A stretch of DNA of 64,000 nucleotides from Chytriomyces cf. hyalinus JEL632 (GCA_025435555.1 JAIWWG010000010.1:1-64000); one strand, 5' to 3'. Shown: positions 8,876 to 23,730, counted from the first letter of the stretch. Program-made: numbers and translations. Notes: a model not told the origin generated them from the letters alone.

Positions 8876-9292
8876 CAAAGAAGGTTGTCACCGTGACGCT
8901 GTCACCGCACCCACAAACAACCAGAAGCGAAATAGCAAACTCAGATCAAGAGTTTTAGAAAGAGGATAGAGAGTATTTCATCATTTGGTTTCATAAGAAG
9001 GTTGCTCGGCGTCAGCTGGCGGCAGTGAAAGGCCAGCGACACCTGTTTCCGGGTCTGTGCAAGCACAGATGACCAGAACAGTTGCAAAAATAATTGTGAT
9101 AATAGATACGTACAATGTACGCAGATTTAGTTATCACACTAAATAGAACAGATACTACACTTGATCTTAGCCAATAGGCTTGAGAGGATTGTACCGTACA
9201 ACAAAAGGGGGCATCCCTGCTTATATACCCTTTTTTGGGTGGCTTGCGGTGGCGGAGCGCTGAATGCGCCAATCATATTCGTGCGCAGTCGG
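8876..9292. repeat. Direct repeat copy 2 (417 bp, U2 snRNA gene unit)
   Basis: This is the second copy of the segment at 3545-3961, by eye identical throughout and in the same orientation. The sequences flanking the two copies are unrelated on the promoter-distal side. On the other side each copy is preceded by a U5-type unit. Confidence 0.9.
9005..9189 (-). ncRNA. U2 spliceosomal snRNA, copy 2
   Basis: This copy is identical to U2 copy 1 across the whole RNA: branch-point recognition core, Sm site AUUUUUG and stems III/IV. Its promoter block (9217-9236) and downstream element (8973-8993) are also identical, so both copies should be functional if either is. U5 lies 290 bp to the left in convergent orientation. 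Confidence 0.95.
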
Positions 9293-9517
9293 TTCTGTCA
9301 CCCAAGGTTCAGTTGGGTGCTTGGGAAGCAGCATCTTTTGCGCATTCATCCACTACATGCCAGGAGGAATGGCAGCACGAGTGATATGTATTTCCATGCT
9401 AAGGGAACCAGGAGTCCATGATGCGATGTGCATGATTCACTTTTTTACTTTCTCCTCAGACACGGTTCAAAGTTCTGGTGACACCCCTCTCTTCACGAGA
9501 AAGCCGTTGTATTCAGC

Positions 9518-12500
9518 TTATAACTCGTCATGAGCGTTGGTAGACTTTTTGGCAGCAATGGCCTCAGCTTCCACCTTGTCCGCAACCGCCTGCACAAGGT
9601 TGTCCAGCTCAACCCATTCCTTAATGATTCGCTTGGCCCGTTGAAGCTTTGGCTCTTTGGTCAATGGATTATTGCACTTGGTGGATAATTCTGTTAAACT
9701 GGTTGTCAGATGTCAAGCGAAAAAGATTTCTCACCAAGTCAATCGTTTTTGCCATCTTCAATTCGTCATCGGCACACCAAGTCTCGCACCACAGCCACTC
9801 TTTGGGCAGGGAAAAGATGGGAATATCGTGGAGCATATTGTTCGGCAGATCCTGATCCAAATTCGACAAACTATTCGGATCCGCACTGAGCATTTGATAC
9901 TGTTGTCTGAGGCGATCCCCCGCGAACAGCTGGCGGAATCGTTTCAAATCAATAACATAGAGTGCTGAGATGTGATACGGCCTGCCTCGCAAATGGTTGA
10001 GCCAATAACCAGTCTTCCAGAAGCGGAACCCTTCCATTTCAGGGCGTGAATCGCCCATGGGAGTGTATCCGTAGACCGCACCTTCCAGATCGAGGTCAAC
10101 CAGCTCTTTCATGTCGACGCGGACCACTTGATCAGCGTCAACGAAGATCACCTTTTCTAGGTTCAGCGGGAAAATAACATCCAAGAACAGAATTTTGTAA
10201 GCCCAGATTGTGCGCTCCTTTCGCGTTGTTGTACGAAGCCAGTGCGGCCAGTTGTCTAAAATTCAAACGTGAGACATAATTCATCGCGTTTTCTTGCAAC
10301 TCGCACTTACAAGTGACAAACTCGTATTCGAAATTGTAAGCTTTTGCAAGATGAGGAATAAAGTTCTGTTTGCGAGTTTTTCATCAGCATCCTGCCCGCA
10401 TAGGCTGAGAGACACTCACCATAAACTTTGGCGACAGAAAGTTCTCAATCAGCCAAAATTTGACTGGGCTTTGGGTATTCCTCATGACACTCAGCATCAT
10501 GATGCCCATAAACCGTTCATACAAATGCCCAGAAGCAACCGAGAAAATGTTTATGGTGGCGTTGGTGTTGACGTGATTGAGGGAATTCGCCTGTTTAGCG
10601 GACCCACCCCAAATACTTGCACACGAGGGAAGGGATGTCAATAATTGGGAATTTCAAATTTTGGAAACTGCACTCACCGGCTCTTAATTTTGTCCCAAAC
10701 AGTCCCCTTGGATGTGGAAGGTTTCCCAGCTTCGACGACTTCCGCAGTTTCAGGCTCAATTACGTCCTCATTTTCCATTCCTGGTCTCTTCCTAACCATC
10801 GGATATATCGTCACTCCTTCAAACGTGTCCACAATGACAGTGACAGCACCATCCTCATCCACTTCATTCAGGCCGCTTTTGGGTCCAACCGCAACATACT
10901 TGTCAGAAACATGGTCCAGAATGTATACATCGCGCGACCGTCCTTCGCGCAATTGCATTCGCCATACTCCCGGATTCGCTTTTAATTGAAGATATCCAAG
11001 GTTCGTCATGGTGATCGTGTCGACAACATGAGGGGTTTCGGGTGTTCCGAGAATGTATTGAACTCCGCGTGGTGGTGTGCTGGTGTGTTGCTCCCGTGCA
11101 TGACCTTCCACAAGAATATTTCGAAGCTGGAAGTGTGCGTCCACTGTATTTGATTTAATAGAGCCGAGCTTGATGTTGTCAAGGTCGTGCACTGATTCTA
11201 TAGGGCGAATGACCCAAGCTCGCGGAACTGGAGATGAAATATAAGACTTCCCTCAAGAAAATTATGATGATCAATGTTGTACCATCTAAACCGAGGGTAA
11301 GCAGGGGTTCGGTAGGAAGGTTTTTGAACTGCGCGACAGGATGAATAAGTTGCCTATGTGCAACGGAAAATCAGACTTGTTCCATTCTGAGAATTGGGAA
11401 GGATACTGACCCGTCCTCATCAAACAGAAGATCATCGGCAATAAGGTAACGGTAGAAGCGCTTCACTGGTAACTCTTCAAGCGTCATTAACGGATTCAGA
11501 AGGACCTTCACGCTTGTCCCTGGGATTTTGCTCAAAGACTGCAGCAAAGGGCACTCGCAATTAGATAGGCTGGCTAAACAGAAAGCACCCTGGCTTACCT
11601 GAAGGAAGAACGCTGCTCGTTGGGCGACTGGACTCAATGGATCTAACACAGCCATAAATCGCAAAGAAGTTGAAGCGGCGTCTCCTGCAGAAAATGAGCT
11701 GATGCAACCGTTTAATGCCATGTATGCCCAAGTGGGTGATCCGTAATGCTCACTAGACGTTGTCATCAAAGTTCAGGATTGTTCGCTCTGCGTCGAAGCC
11801 GTCTTCAGTCTCGGCAGCTGTCAGGGAGTGCTTCGCAAACGAAATTTGGGAGCATAGTTTCATGATAGCGTCCGGCCTCCATCTAGCATGCGAGTTTCAG
11901 CTTAACGATTGACTCAAACATTTCATACAATGAGCTCACTTCTCCTTGTTTTCAACGGAGGCTAGTTCCATGCCATCGATAGCCTCTGCAATTTTTTCCA
12001 CCCGTTCTTTGTATTCACCAGACACAAGCGATTCAAAGTCGTCTGGAACGAATCGTTCCGGATGGGCAAAAGGTCCAATAATTCGTCCATTCACAACAAG
12101 TGCGGCATGACCAGCCTCCACGCCGATAAAGCCTGTCACAAAATCTCGAGCGTTCGCATCCCACGCCTCAAATTCTGAATTCCATTCCAAAGAATCCACT
12201 TCGCTTTGCGAAAAGAGAGCAAAGTCGCCTGCCGCGAAATTAAAGGCTTCGAATCCTCGTTGATCAAGCGTGTCCGCCAACTCGCCAACCTCTCGTCCGG
12301 TGAGCACTATGACTGCAACCGCTTTATGGAAGAGTACTCTCGTCTCCATTGTGTTGATTCGATCACGCGGTGGGTTATGCAAAAATGCAACACGTGTATT
12401 TGGGCTTGAAGATGCAAATTCTAAGGCAGATTGGGCCAATTCCAGCCCCTGAGGTGTTTCAAAGTCTGCAATTACTTGCACAGAGATGGAGGCACTTTCT

Positions 12501-15299
12501 CCCTCTGAAGCGATGGTATTTTGAGTTTAAAAAAGCATGAAGGTTGAAAAATGTGGATCCTCACCAGACACATAAACTAACTCCTCCAAAACGTCGGCCC
12601 GCTTTGACGCTCCACCCAGTAGATTGACAAATCTCAAAGGATGATTTTCCGATGGGAAGATGTACTCATTGCGACGTTTATGCACGTTGGGTAGGGTCAT
12701 GAAATAGTCGTAAATATTTTGCCTGTCACGAACGGCACCCTCGTAAACTTTCATTTGCAAATATTCGAGCATTTTCGGGTAATTAGCCAGCATATTTTGC
12801 TGCCAGTTCTGTGAAACGGAGCAAGAACAAACGATAAGTTACGTTCTGGACACTCATCCATGAGCTGCAAATCTTACCGCGTCTACGCCCGTGTATTTTC
12901 CATTGAAAAACAATCCACCGGATGTTCCTGTCATTCCAATTCGATCCAAGAATTTGCGATGCGATGCGACTTCCTTGGAATCTTCATTGCTTGATTTAAA
13001 CTTTTGAAATCCAGCAGGAGACACAGCATCAAACGCAGTTTCCACAACAGACAATAAAGACGGCTTTTCTTCTTTCCCGCTGAGTTCCTTGATTTGCTCA
13101 AAGACCTTTGTGCGTGCGGTTCCACAATATCAGCAAACATCAGTGAAGTATTGAGCGATAGAAACACACGAATGCTCACATGCTGAAGGAAGTCTTTCGC
13201 TTCTTTTCTCCCATACGTTTTGATAATGTACAAAAAGGATCGCGCCGCCAACATCGCTTGATGGGTGATGAGAAAAAGTGGTTAATGTGGATTTCCCTTT
13301 CTGATTACTTTATACACTCACATGCTCCGTCCCCGCCTTCAACTATGAGCGGCACCAGCCCGAATCGCAATGGAATCGAATGTTCAACAAATTTAAAGAT
13401 GTCAATGATAATTAACAGATGGTCCAGGTTGGTAAGGTCCAGCACAAACACAACATTGAAGATGTTTTTTCGAATATACTTCAGTTGCCCAGGATATGAT
13501 GGGCGCAGCAACTAGGTGGTATGAACGATTAAATCTGAGAAAACAGCGAATGTTGATGACAGAAAAAAGCAGCTTACATCTTGCAGAGACGCTGGAAACT
13601 GTTTGTATCTTTTATCCTTTTCCAAGTCGTTCCACCACACAACACTGTCATCGCGCACGTCGAAAGCTTCACCCCAGCCCAGATCTAATCCAGATGTCTG
13701 CGCGGCAGGCAATGACAGCAAGCGAACCGCCTCATCAGTGGACAAAGAAACACTTTGCAGCGACCGGACCAAATTCAACTCTTTTCGCATTGCTGTCAAT
13801 AAACTGTCGCCAAAACATGTGAGTTCAGGTGTTATGCTGAAAAACGATCAAAAAAACTCACCTAAAAATGTTTAATTGCTCCAGGTTAAGTTGGAGCCCG
13901 TTCAAAAGAAGCATATTTTTTCCTCCAGCAGCAATAGACATTTGATTTGTTCGAAGCTGGATTCGATTATCTGGAGTCAGTTTGGTTTTCGCCACAAGGT
14001 GCGAGTACTTTGGGAAGTCTTGAGTTATTTGAACGAGGGCATCCACTGGTGACGTTGAAGAGAGGATAACTTGCGCAGTCTTGATGCCTAGCTCTAATAG
14101 CGGCGAAAAATGATGGTTATGATTAGTATTGCAAAAAGCGGCAATTCTAAGAGACAGCTCGCCTTTAATTTCTTCTTTCGAGAGTGACTGAACCGCCGCA
14201 GATGCCTCGTCAAAAAGAAAAAGCGTTGATTTTTCGAAATCCAAGGAACTTTTCTCTCCGTCTTCGTCGTCACTTTTTTCATCTGACGGAGCCGCGTCTG
14301 AAAAAATTCACTTTTACAGCGAATACACACATCAGAATCAGATTGTACTGACCTCCATTGTTTCGATCATCGATGACTTTGTACTCGGTGCTTTTGATGT
14401 CCAGCTCCACACCAAATCCCGTCAGATAAAGAGGCGAGACAGCCGATTGTGCGTTTGACGGCTTCAGTCTCAAGACGTACACAATCTTGCCCTCAGTAGC
14501 AAGCTTCGAAAGAATGTCGTGAAATCGGTTCAGCGAGGATTGAACTGTCACATCCGCGTAGAGAATAGCGACAGGCGCACGTTCATTCGTGGAGAGCACA
14601 TGATCGAATGAGAGTAATTGCTCATTAACCGGGTCGACAGCGCTGATCGTATTCGCGGATGTTTTAGGATCAATGCCGCGGAATGATGAAAAGAATCGAA
14701 TATTCACTTGTCGATGAGCTGTTGAAGGACAGACGGATTGCAGATCTGATTATTGTTGAATAGAACCCAACTGTCGCAAGATGTATCGATAGAGAACGAG
14801 TTGTGGCCTTTCAAAAGAACCTCATTGTAGAAGTGCCATTTTGCAGCTACCGCGGGGGCAAAAGAGTGCGATGCGAGCGACATTTTTAGCAAGGCTTTCT
14901 AGTGAGATAGAAGCGCTCAATATGGAGAGAAAGTGAGTAGATGGAGTGCTTGTGAGCAACCTTTGTTTGATCCGCGCCAAAAAGATCAAGACTCAGCAAG
15001 TCGTTATATGCGCGTGCAGGTGTCCCGGCTGAACTGTCTCCAGCCGACAGTAAATGCGAGACAAACTCAAATACACTGAGGGACTTGTCCGCAGCAATAA
15101 ACTCGCTGCGAATGAGGCAGAATTAATTGACGACAGGCGGTGAGTTCAAGCTGCGTGCATTGCGTCAAACGGAATCGAACCGCACTCACAGTGCCTCACA
15201 GTGGAGCGGCACAGCGGACCAACTGGTGTTGAGCCATGTGTTTATGACCGGCGACGCTGCTGCGAACACGGCCGATGCCACGAGCAGGATCAGTCTCAT
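9518..15299 (-). CDS. UGGT: UDP-glucose:glycoprotein glucosyltransferase
   Basis: A long gene with roughly 20 short introns, about 1,500 residues after splicing. It starts with a signal peptide ([16 protein letters not shown]) and ends in HDEL (codons 9518-9532), so it should be a soluble ER-lumen enzyme. The C-terminal GT24 domain is clear: [39 protein letters not shown], the metal-binding [10 protein letters not shown] (DxD), [52 protein letters not shown] and [13 protein letters not shown]. The long N-terminal part matches UGGT thioredoxin-like and beta-sandwich regions at scattered positions. UGGT re-glucosylates misfolded N-glycoproteins for calnexin binding. The last coding exon is 9518-9676. 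Most internal exon edges were not fixed individually. Confidence 0.95.
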
Positions 15300-15369
15300 T
15301 ATTTCTGAATATTTATTTATATTTACGTGCAAGATTGTACTTTAAATATCTCTCACGAACAGCAAAGCA
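15300..15369. promoter_or_regulatory. Bidirectional promoter between UGGT and pyruvate kinase
   Basis: Only 70 bp separate the two start codons, which face away from each other. The stretch is AT-rich (ATATTTATTTATATTTACG, then TTTAAATATC) and could serve as TATA-like elements in both directions. Both 5' UTRs must be very short, or must overlap the opposite gene. Confidence 0.5.
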
Positions 15370-17497
15370 ATGACCAGCCCACGCGCACATCCACGAGCCC
15401 TTCAAAGTGAGTCCCGCGCAGAGACAGTTGGTGTATATACCCAGCAATCTCAACCAAGCATCGCTTTTTAGGAAGAGACGGCGGTGACGTTCTTCGCACA
15501 AAAATCTGCTGCACCATTGGTAAGGCATTGCGCTCTGGCGTAATCCTCGTATCTGCACCGATGATACTAACGAGATACCAATTGCCTACTCTGAATGTTG
15601 CGTATTCACAGGTCCAGGTACGAAGATCCGCTGCGACATCCTTATCAGTTCTTATCAGCAACTCACCCCACATTTTGGCCATCGCGAACAGCATCTTACG
15701 GATACGACAACATTGGCAAACTAATTGAAGGCGGCATGAACGTCGCACGTTTGAACCTGAGTCACTGCACCCTCGAGGTTGCGGAGACAGTTATTTCTGA
15801 CATGCGAAGATACCTCAAAGACAAGAACACGACAGCTCAAGTGGCAATCTGGCTGGATTTAAATGGCCCCAAAGTCAGGTTCGTGAGTCGCGTTTAGTTT
15901 TTCCGTGCCGGTACTGCCGGTGCCCAGTGCTCAACTCACGCTAATCCCTCCGCCAACACAGAACAGGAAAGCTTGCCCAACCGGAAGTTTACCTCAAAGC
16001 CGGCGATGAATTCACATTCGTAAACGATGACTCAGTGATTGGTGATAACACCAAGGTATGACGAAGCGGAGTTTTACTGAGTCACCATCTCTTACACTCG
16101 CGATATCAGGTCGCCAGCACGTACACAAAAGAGCTGCTGAAGGTTGGCGACAAGCTGTATGTCGATGACGGGTTGCTGTCGTTTACCGTCAAGGAGCGTC
16201 TTCCTCACGGGATTCTGTGCTCTGTTGACAACTCCGGATATTTGGGCGAGTACAAGGTAACAAACAATTTAGGGAAAAATTTGGTGACAGCCAAACTGAT
16301 AAGGGAATGTGTGACACGAAAACAGGGCATCAACATGCCAAGCTATGTCATTGAAGAACTGCCAGCTGTCTCGGGCAAGGACGCCCTCGACATCAACTTT
16401 GCCATGAAACACAACGTGGACTTTATCACAGTGTCGTGCATCCGCTCGCTCGAAGACATTCAGGGTATAAAAGAACTTCTTCATTCTTCCTGGTCAGTGG
16501 TTCATCTTTTAATTATTCGGTCCTTTTCCCGCTTTTTCCTGTCGATCTGACAGAGGTTCGCTTGCTTCTTGGAAACAGCAAGACAAAAGTGCTGGCCAAA
16601 ATCGAAAACAAGCGTGGTTTGGACAATTTTGAAGATATCTTGAAGACTGCCGACGGCATTGTGATCGACCGTGGCTACCTTGGAGCCGAGGTGGACGTCG
16701 AAATTGTTACGATGGAGCAAAAGCGAATGATCATGCTGGTGCGTGTAGACTACACGTTTGCGTGTCTCCTATTGACACGGCCATCTCTTGAATACAGGCC
16801 AATATTATGGGCAAGTCCGTGATGGTCGCAAACCAAATGTTTGAATCCATGAAGACCAATCCGCGTCCAACTCGTTCTGAGGCGGCAGGTATTTATGTTT
16901 ACCAGTTTTGCTACCCTCTTGCACAAGTCTTAACGGCCGAAATGAACAGACACCGCCAACGCTGTTATGGATGGAGCTGACGGCCTCGTTCTCTCAGCTG
17001 AAACGGCCATTGGAAACTACGTTTTCGAAGCACTCGACGTGATGCGCCGTGTCGCGGCGCAAGCAGAGAAAAACACCAACTACTTGGACTTCCAAGTCAA
17101 AATGACACGAAGCGTGCCAAAGCCCATCAGCGTCAGCGAGTCCATTGCGTCCAGTGCAGTCTTGACCGCCAGTCAGGTCAACGCAGCGATTATTATCGTT
17201 GTCACTGAATTGGGAGGAACCGCGCGACTCGTTGCAAAGTATCGCCCTCAAATTCCAGTCATTGCAGCGACTCTCGTTCCACAAACGGCTCGCCAGCTTG
17301 CTGCAACCTTTGGATTGGTGCCGTACTTCCACGATGGAACGGATGCGAGCGTGATTCAGGAGACTGTCCAGTTTGCAGTTGAGCTTGGTCTGTGCAAGCC
17401 TGGTGACATTGCCGTCATTACCTCTGGCCAATCTGTTGGATTCCTTGAGGGAACTACCACCCAGATGCAGCTTTACACCATCCCGGGAAGCGCCTAA
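15370..17497 (+). CDS. Pyruvate kinase family protein with altered active site
   Basis: Family landmarks run in order: CCTIGPATHPTF, GMNVARLNLSHC, GPKVRTGKL, VDDGLLSF in the B domain, LAKIENKRG, RGYLGAEV, MVANQMFESM, RPTRSEAADTANAVMDG, GLVLSAETAIGNY and the C-terminal domain ending STTQMQLYTIPGSA-like. Exons are about 15370-15400, a short second exon, microexon 15612-15617, 15659-15878, 15962-16055, 16110-16464, 16554-16738, 16798-16888 and 16950-17497. Numbered as human PKM, Lys270 and Glu272 are kept. The Mg2+ ligand Asp296 (usually RGDLG) is Tyr at 16676-16678, and Thr328 (ATQMLES) is Asn at 16831-16833. Typical glycolytic activity is therefore doubtful; a regulatory paralogue or pseudoenzyme is possible. 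AATAAAA lies about 180 bp past the stop. Confidence 0.85.
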
Positions 17498-17731
17498 AGA
17501 AGTTAGGCCACTGTTGCAGTCGTTTTCTGTGTTGTTGTCTTTCGCTCTGAATTTCTGAGCGAAAAGCCCCCTCGTGCGTTGAGAGGCACGTAGGTCATTT
17601 ATATTCTGTTCCTTTTTCCTCGTGTCAGTTTCCGAGAATGCGTTTGGAACTGTTCTTAATTTTTTTATTTTTGCAATAAAAAACCCATGTTTACAAACAA
17701 CTGGTTTGATGAAAGAGCGTGGATACTAATA

Positions 17732-21084
<3,353 letters not shown>

Positions 21085-21105
21085 TTCTGGACAAATTTTG
21101 TATTT

Positions 21106-22089
21106 TTATTGGGGGGTAACTTGCAGCCCAAGAATCCTGGCTTCTTCTTGATCTAATTCATGCTCTAGCACAATCTCAATCCCGGTCGAGCTTATGCCCG
21201 CTATCTTCTTGTCTAATCTGAAACGGTTTTCGCTGTCGAGTGGAAGGCTCTCTTGCCGCCGCCGCCGCAAGACTGACTCCCGAATCATCATCATATCATC
21301 CGTGCTTAAATCGGACTCCCGCGCTGCAACCATTGTTCCGCCCGCATCCGCCACGCACCAAACAGCTTCTTTTGCCGCAGAGTCGACAACGCCACCTGCG
21401 CCATCCGCGTCTGCAGCAACAGGAGAATCATGTATGCTCGCAGGCCGAGGTGCCTTCAGCCTCAGACTTAAGGCGGCAGGCGTGGCCATGGGCATCCTGA
21501 TGACATTCAATTCGTACAACTTGGAATGTTGAGGAAAAGAGTATGTGCTCTTTGGAGACATGATCACGTCTGCATTGTCTGTCCGCTCTACTCCAGTAAC
21601 AACCGAGTTTGGGGCCGAGACTATCAGCTCTCCCTTAGAAAACAGCTCGCTCTCCCTATTAACGCGGGCAGTCACGCTCAGGGCGATCGCTCTCTCCGCC
21701 TTCCGCACCTGCAAAGCCATGTCCGAGAAATCCGGATCGCCATCCGCCCAGCTGTGGAACCAGCGGCGCTTGGACTCATCAATACCACTTGGCCCCGCAA
21801 AGCCGGCCAGCTCCTTGTCCCTGTCCAGATACAGCATGCTAAGATGCGAAGCACGCAGTAATAGCCACCCACATCCGATCACGAGCACATTGAGTCCAAT
21901 TGAGATCAGTGGTGCCGATGCTCCGCTTGCGAATGCGTACACAGTCTGGATCGACAGCATGACGGCGCCGCTCAAAAAGGCGGTCCGAGATAGGACTGCA
22001 GAGTCTAGGACGCCCAGTGTGTAATGCATGCGGCCAACAGCATGGAAGGCCGTTGCCTGTGTCACAGTGGCAAAGGTGCTGCTGGTCAT
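21106..22089 (-). CDS. Unknown protein with N-terminal membrane segments
   Basis: Uninterrupted frame of 327 codons from ATG 22087-22089. Residues about 33-55 (FLSGAVMLSIQTVYAFASGAS) and 60-80 (LISIGLNVLVIGCGWLLLRA) are hydrophobic enough to form a two-helix hairpin. The remaining 240 residues are soluble-looking, Ser/Ala/Asp-rich, with a basic cluster (RESVLRRRRQES) and an acidic tail (IVLEHELDQEEARIL). I do not recognise a family. It is in tandem with MCM8 on the same strand; AATAAA overlaps its stop codon and the MCM8 ATG follows 21 bp later. No intron is needed, which is unusual among its neighbours. Confidence 0.55.
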   Translation of the reverse strand: MTSSTFATVTQATAFHAVGRMHYTLGVLDSAVLSRTAFLSGAVMLSIQTVYAFASGASAPLISIGLNVLVIGCGWLLLRASHLSMLYLDRDKELAGFAGPSGIDESKRRWFHSWADGDPDFSDMALQVRKAERAIALSVTARVNRESELFSKGELIVSAPNSVVTGVERTDNADVIMSPKSTYSFPQHSKLYELNVIRMPMATPAALSLRLKAPRPASIHDSPVAADADGAGGVVDSAAKEAVWCVADAGGTMVAARESDLSTDDMMMIRESVLRRRRQESLPLDSENRFRLDKKIAGISSTGIEIVLEHELDQEEARILGLQVTPQ

Positions 22090-22330
22090 GGAGATGGTAA
22101 TTATTAACTGTGCTTATAAAGCTTTCATAAATCAGCTGAAACTGAATTTGTTTGCTCTCTCTGCTTCCAAGCGAATCCGCCGCATATAAAAAGCCAGCGT
22201 GCAGCATACCATGCAGTGACAAAGCGTATGACGGGGGACTGATTCCGGTACTTTTCTATGCATGCGCCGAAATGGCGAAATGCGACATACATGGAAGCTG
22301 TGGGCAGTGTGTGTGATATGAGTGGGAGGA

Positions 22331-22331
<1 letters not shown>

Positions 22332-22371
<40 letters not shown>
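22332..22371. repeat. (CCTG)10 microsatellite
   Basis: Ten uninterrupted copies of the tetranucleotide CCTG. It lies in the intergenic region upstream of the GT32 gene. The purity of the tract implies ongoing slippage. Confidence 0.97.
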
Positions 22372-22452
22372 GTCGACGACATGACAGGCGTGTCAGACAA
22401 GAGACAAGCGTGGCAAGCGTACTGCAGACAGGCCCATATATCCTCCTTGGAT

Positions 22453-22505
22453 GTGGATGGATGGATGGATGGATGAATATATGGGATATATGGGATATAT
22501 GGGAT
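22453..22505. repeat. (TGGA)n tract followed by ATATATGGG tandem units
   Basis: About five TGGA/GGAT units (22453-22475) run into three near-copies of a 9-mer ATATATGGG (22478-22504), ending in GATCGATCGAT. This is simple low-complexity sequence between two promoters. Confidence 0.85.
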
Positions 22506-22684
22506 CGATCGATTTTAAGCATTGGGATTTATTTAAGGTGTGACCCATGTCTGAATAATTAAATCGCATTCTTAGAAATCAAAACATTTGGTGTAACCAA
22601 ACAAGGCTTGCCTTGCCTCAAAAAAGAAAAAAAAAGAAATAAATACGGACTCAAAAACTAACCTCACACTCAGTCAAGTCAGTC

Positions 22685-23730
22685 ATGCCCAAGATGCACC
22701 CGGTCTTTAAGCGGAAGGGACTCGCCTTCCCCATCATTGTCGCATTCTGTCTCGTCGTATCACTCGCCACATTCAACTCCCAACCAAGCATCCCGCCATC
22801 ATCACACATCTCACCCACACCCCCCCCTGTCTACAACCTCACTCCTTCAGCATATCCAATCCCCATCGCTCCTGCATTCGTAAACACTATTCCCCTCATC
22901 ATCCATCAGACATACAAAACAAATCTGCCCTCGCTGTGGAAGGCGGAGCGCCCAAACCGAAGCCGCTACTCCTGGTTCATGAGCTGGCGCAAGATAAACC
23001 CGGATGCCATGCACATTGTATGGACGGATGCTCAGGCCGATGAGTTTATGCGGTCTGCGTTTCCTGGCACCCGCTTCTACGATGCTTATCAGAAGCTGCC
23101 ACGCGTCGTGTTAAAGACGGACATGCTGCGCTACGCACTGCTGCTCAAGTACGGCGGCGTGTACAGCGACGGTGACACAACTTGCCGCAGACCACTGCAG
23201 GACTGGTTCGTGGGCCATGAAGACGCAACGCTAATCGTGGGCGTGGAGGTCGGCTGAATTAGAAATTGTTTAAATTTATAATCCATTGAAAATTATTTGT
23301 CAACCAGTGGTACGCAAACTTCCACACCAACCACGAGGACCACTACAAGCAACTGCAACTGGTCCAGTGGACATTTGCTGCGAGTGCCGGCCATCCCATG
23401 TTTGACGCTCTTCTGACGGACATTTCGAATCGAGTGCTCGATGACTATTCCGAAGAGTACTTGCTGAATCGAGACAATGTCGAGTCCATCGGCGGTCCCC
23501 GCGTATTTACACGTTTCGTGCGGGAATATATGGCTCAGTTTGGGGAATCCTTTGAGTTGCTGGATGTGTCGCAAGAGGATGGACAGGGATACTATGCAAA
23601 GAGTCGCGTACTTGTGCATCCAATGTACTCCTTCTACCCTGCCTATTCAAAGCGGCTGTTTAGACGAAGGACAGATTTGGTAGACCACCACTTTTACGGG
23701 GCAAGCAGCGAGGGATGGAAGTTTATTTGA
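22685..23730 (+). CDS. GT32-family glycosyltransferase (Och1-like), type II membrane protein
   Basis: Two exons (22685-23248 and 23308-23730) give 328 residues. A short cytoplasmic N-terminus with basic residues precedes a single membrane anchor (LAFPIIVAFCLVVSLATF, about 13-30) and a Pro/Ser-rich stem: Golgi type II topology. The catalytic region carries GT32 hallmarks: PLIIHQTYKT near 74, YSWFMSWRKINPD, WTDAQADEF, LKTDMLRYALLLKYGGVYSDGDT with the DxD motif (DGD), then FAASAGHPMFDALL and TGP-like IGGPRVFTRF. Och1/Sur1-type enzymes add mannose in the Golgi using GDP-mannose; the sugar used here is not determined. A degraded stretch similar to its 3' part lies near 26.35 kb. Confidence 0.85.

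Larger units (their letters stand above)
22090..22684. other. Divergent intergenic region with simple repeats
   Basis: No gene is seen. The stretch separates two divergent genes and contains the microsatellites listed separately. It also has a CATATAAAA motif on the minus strand near 22187 that could be a TATA box for the membrane-protein gene. Confidence 0.5.

Noticed and set aside
22332-22371. Short regular repeats considered as a CRISPR array
   Set aside because: It is a four-base microsatellite without spacers, in a eukaryotic intergenic region.
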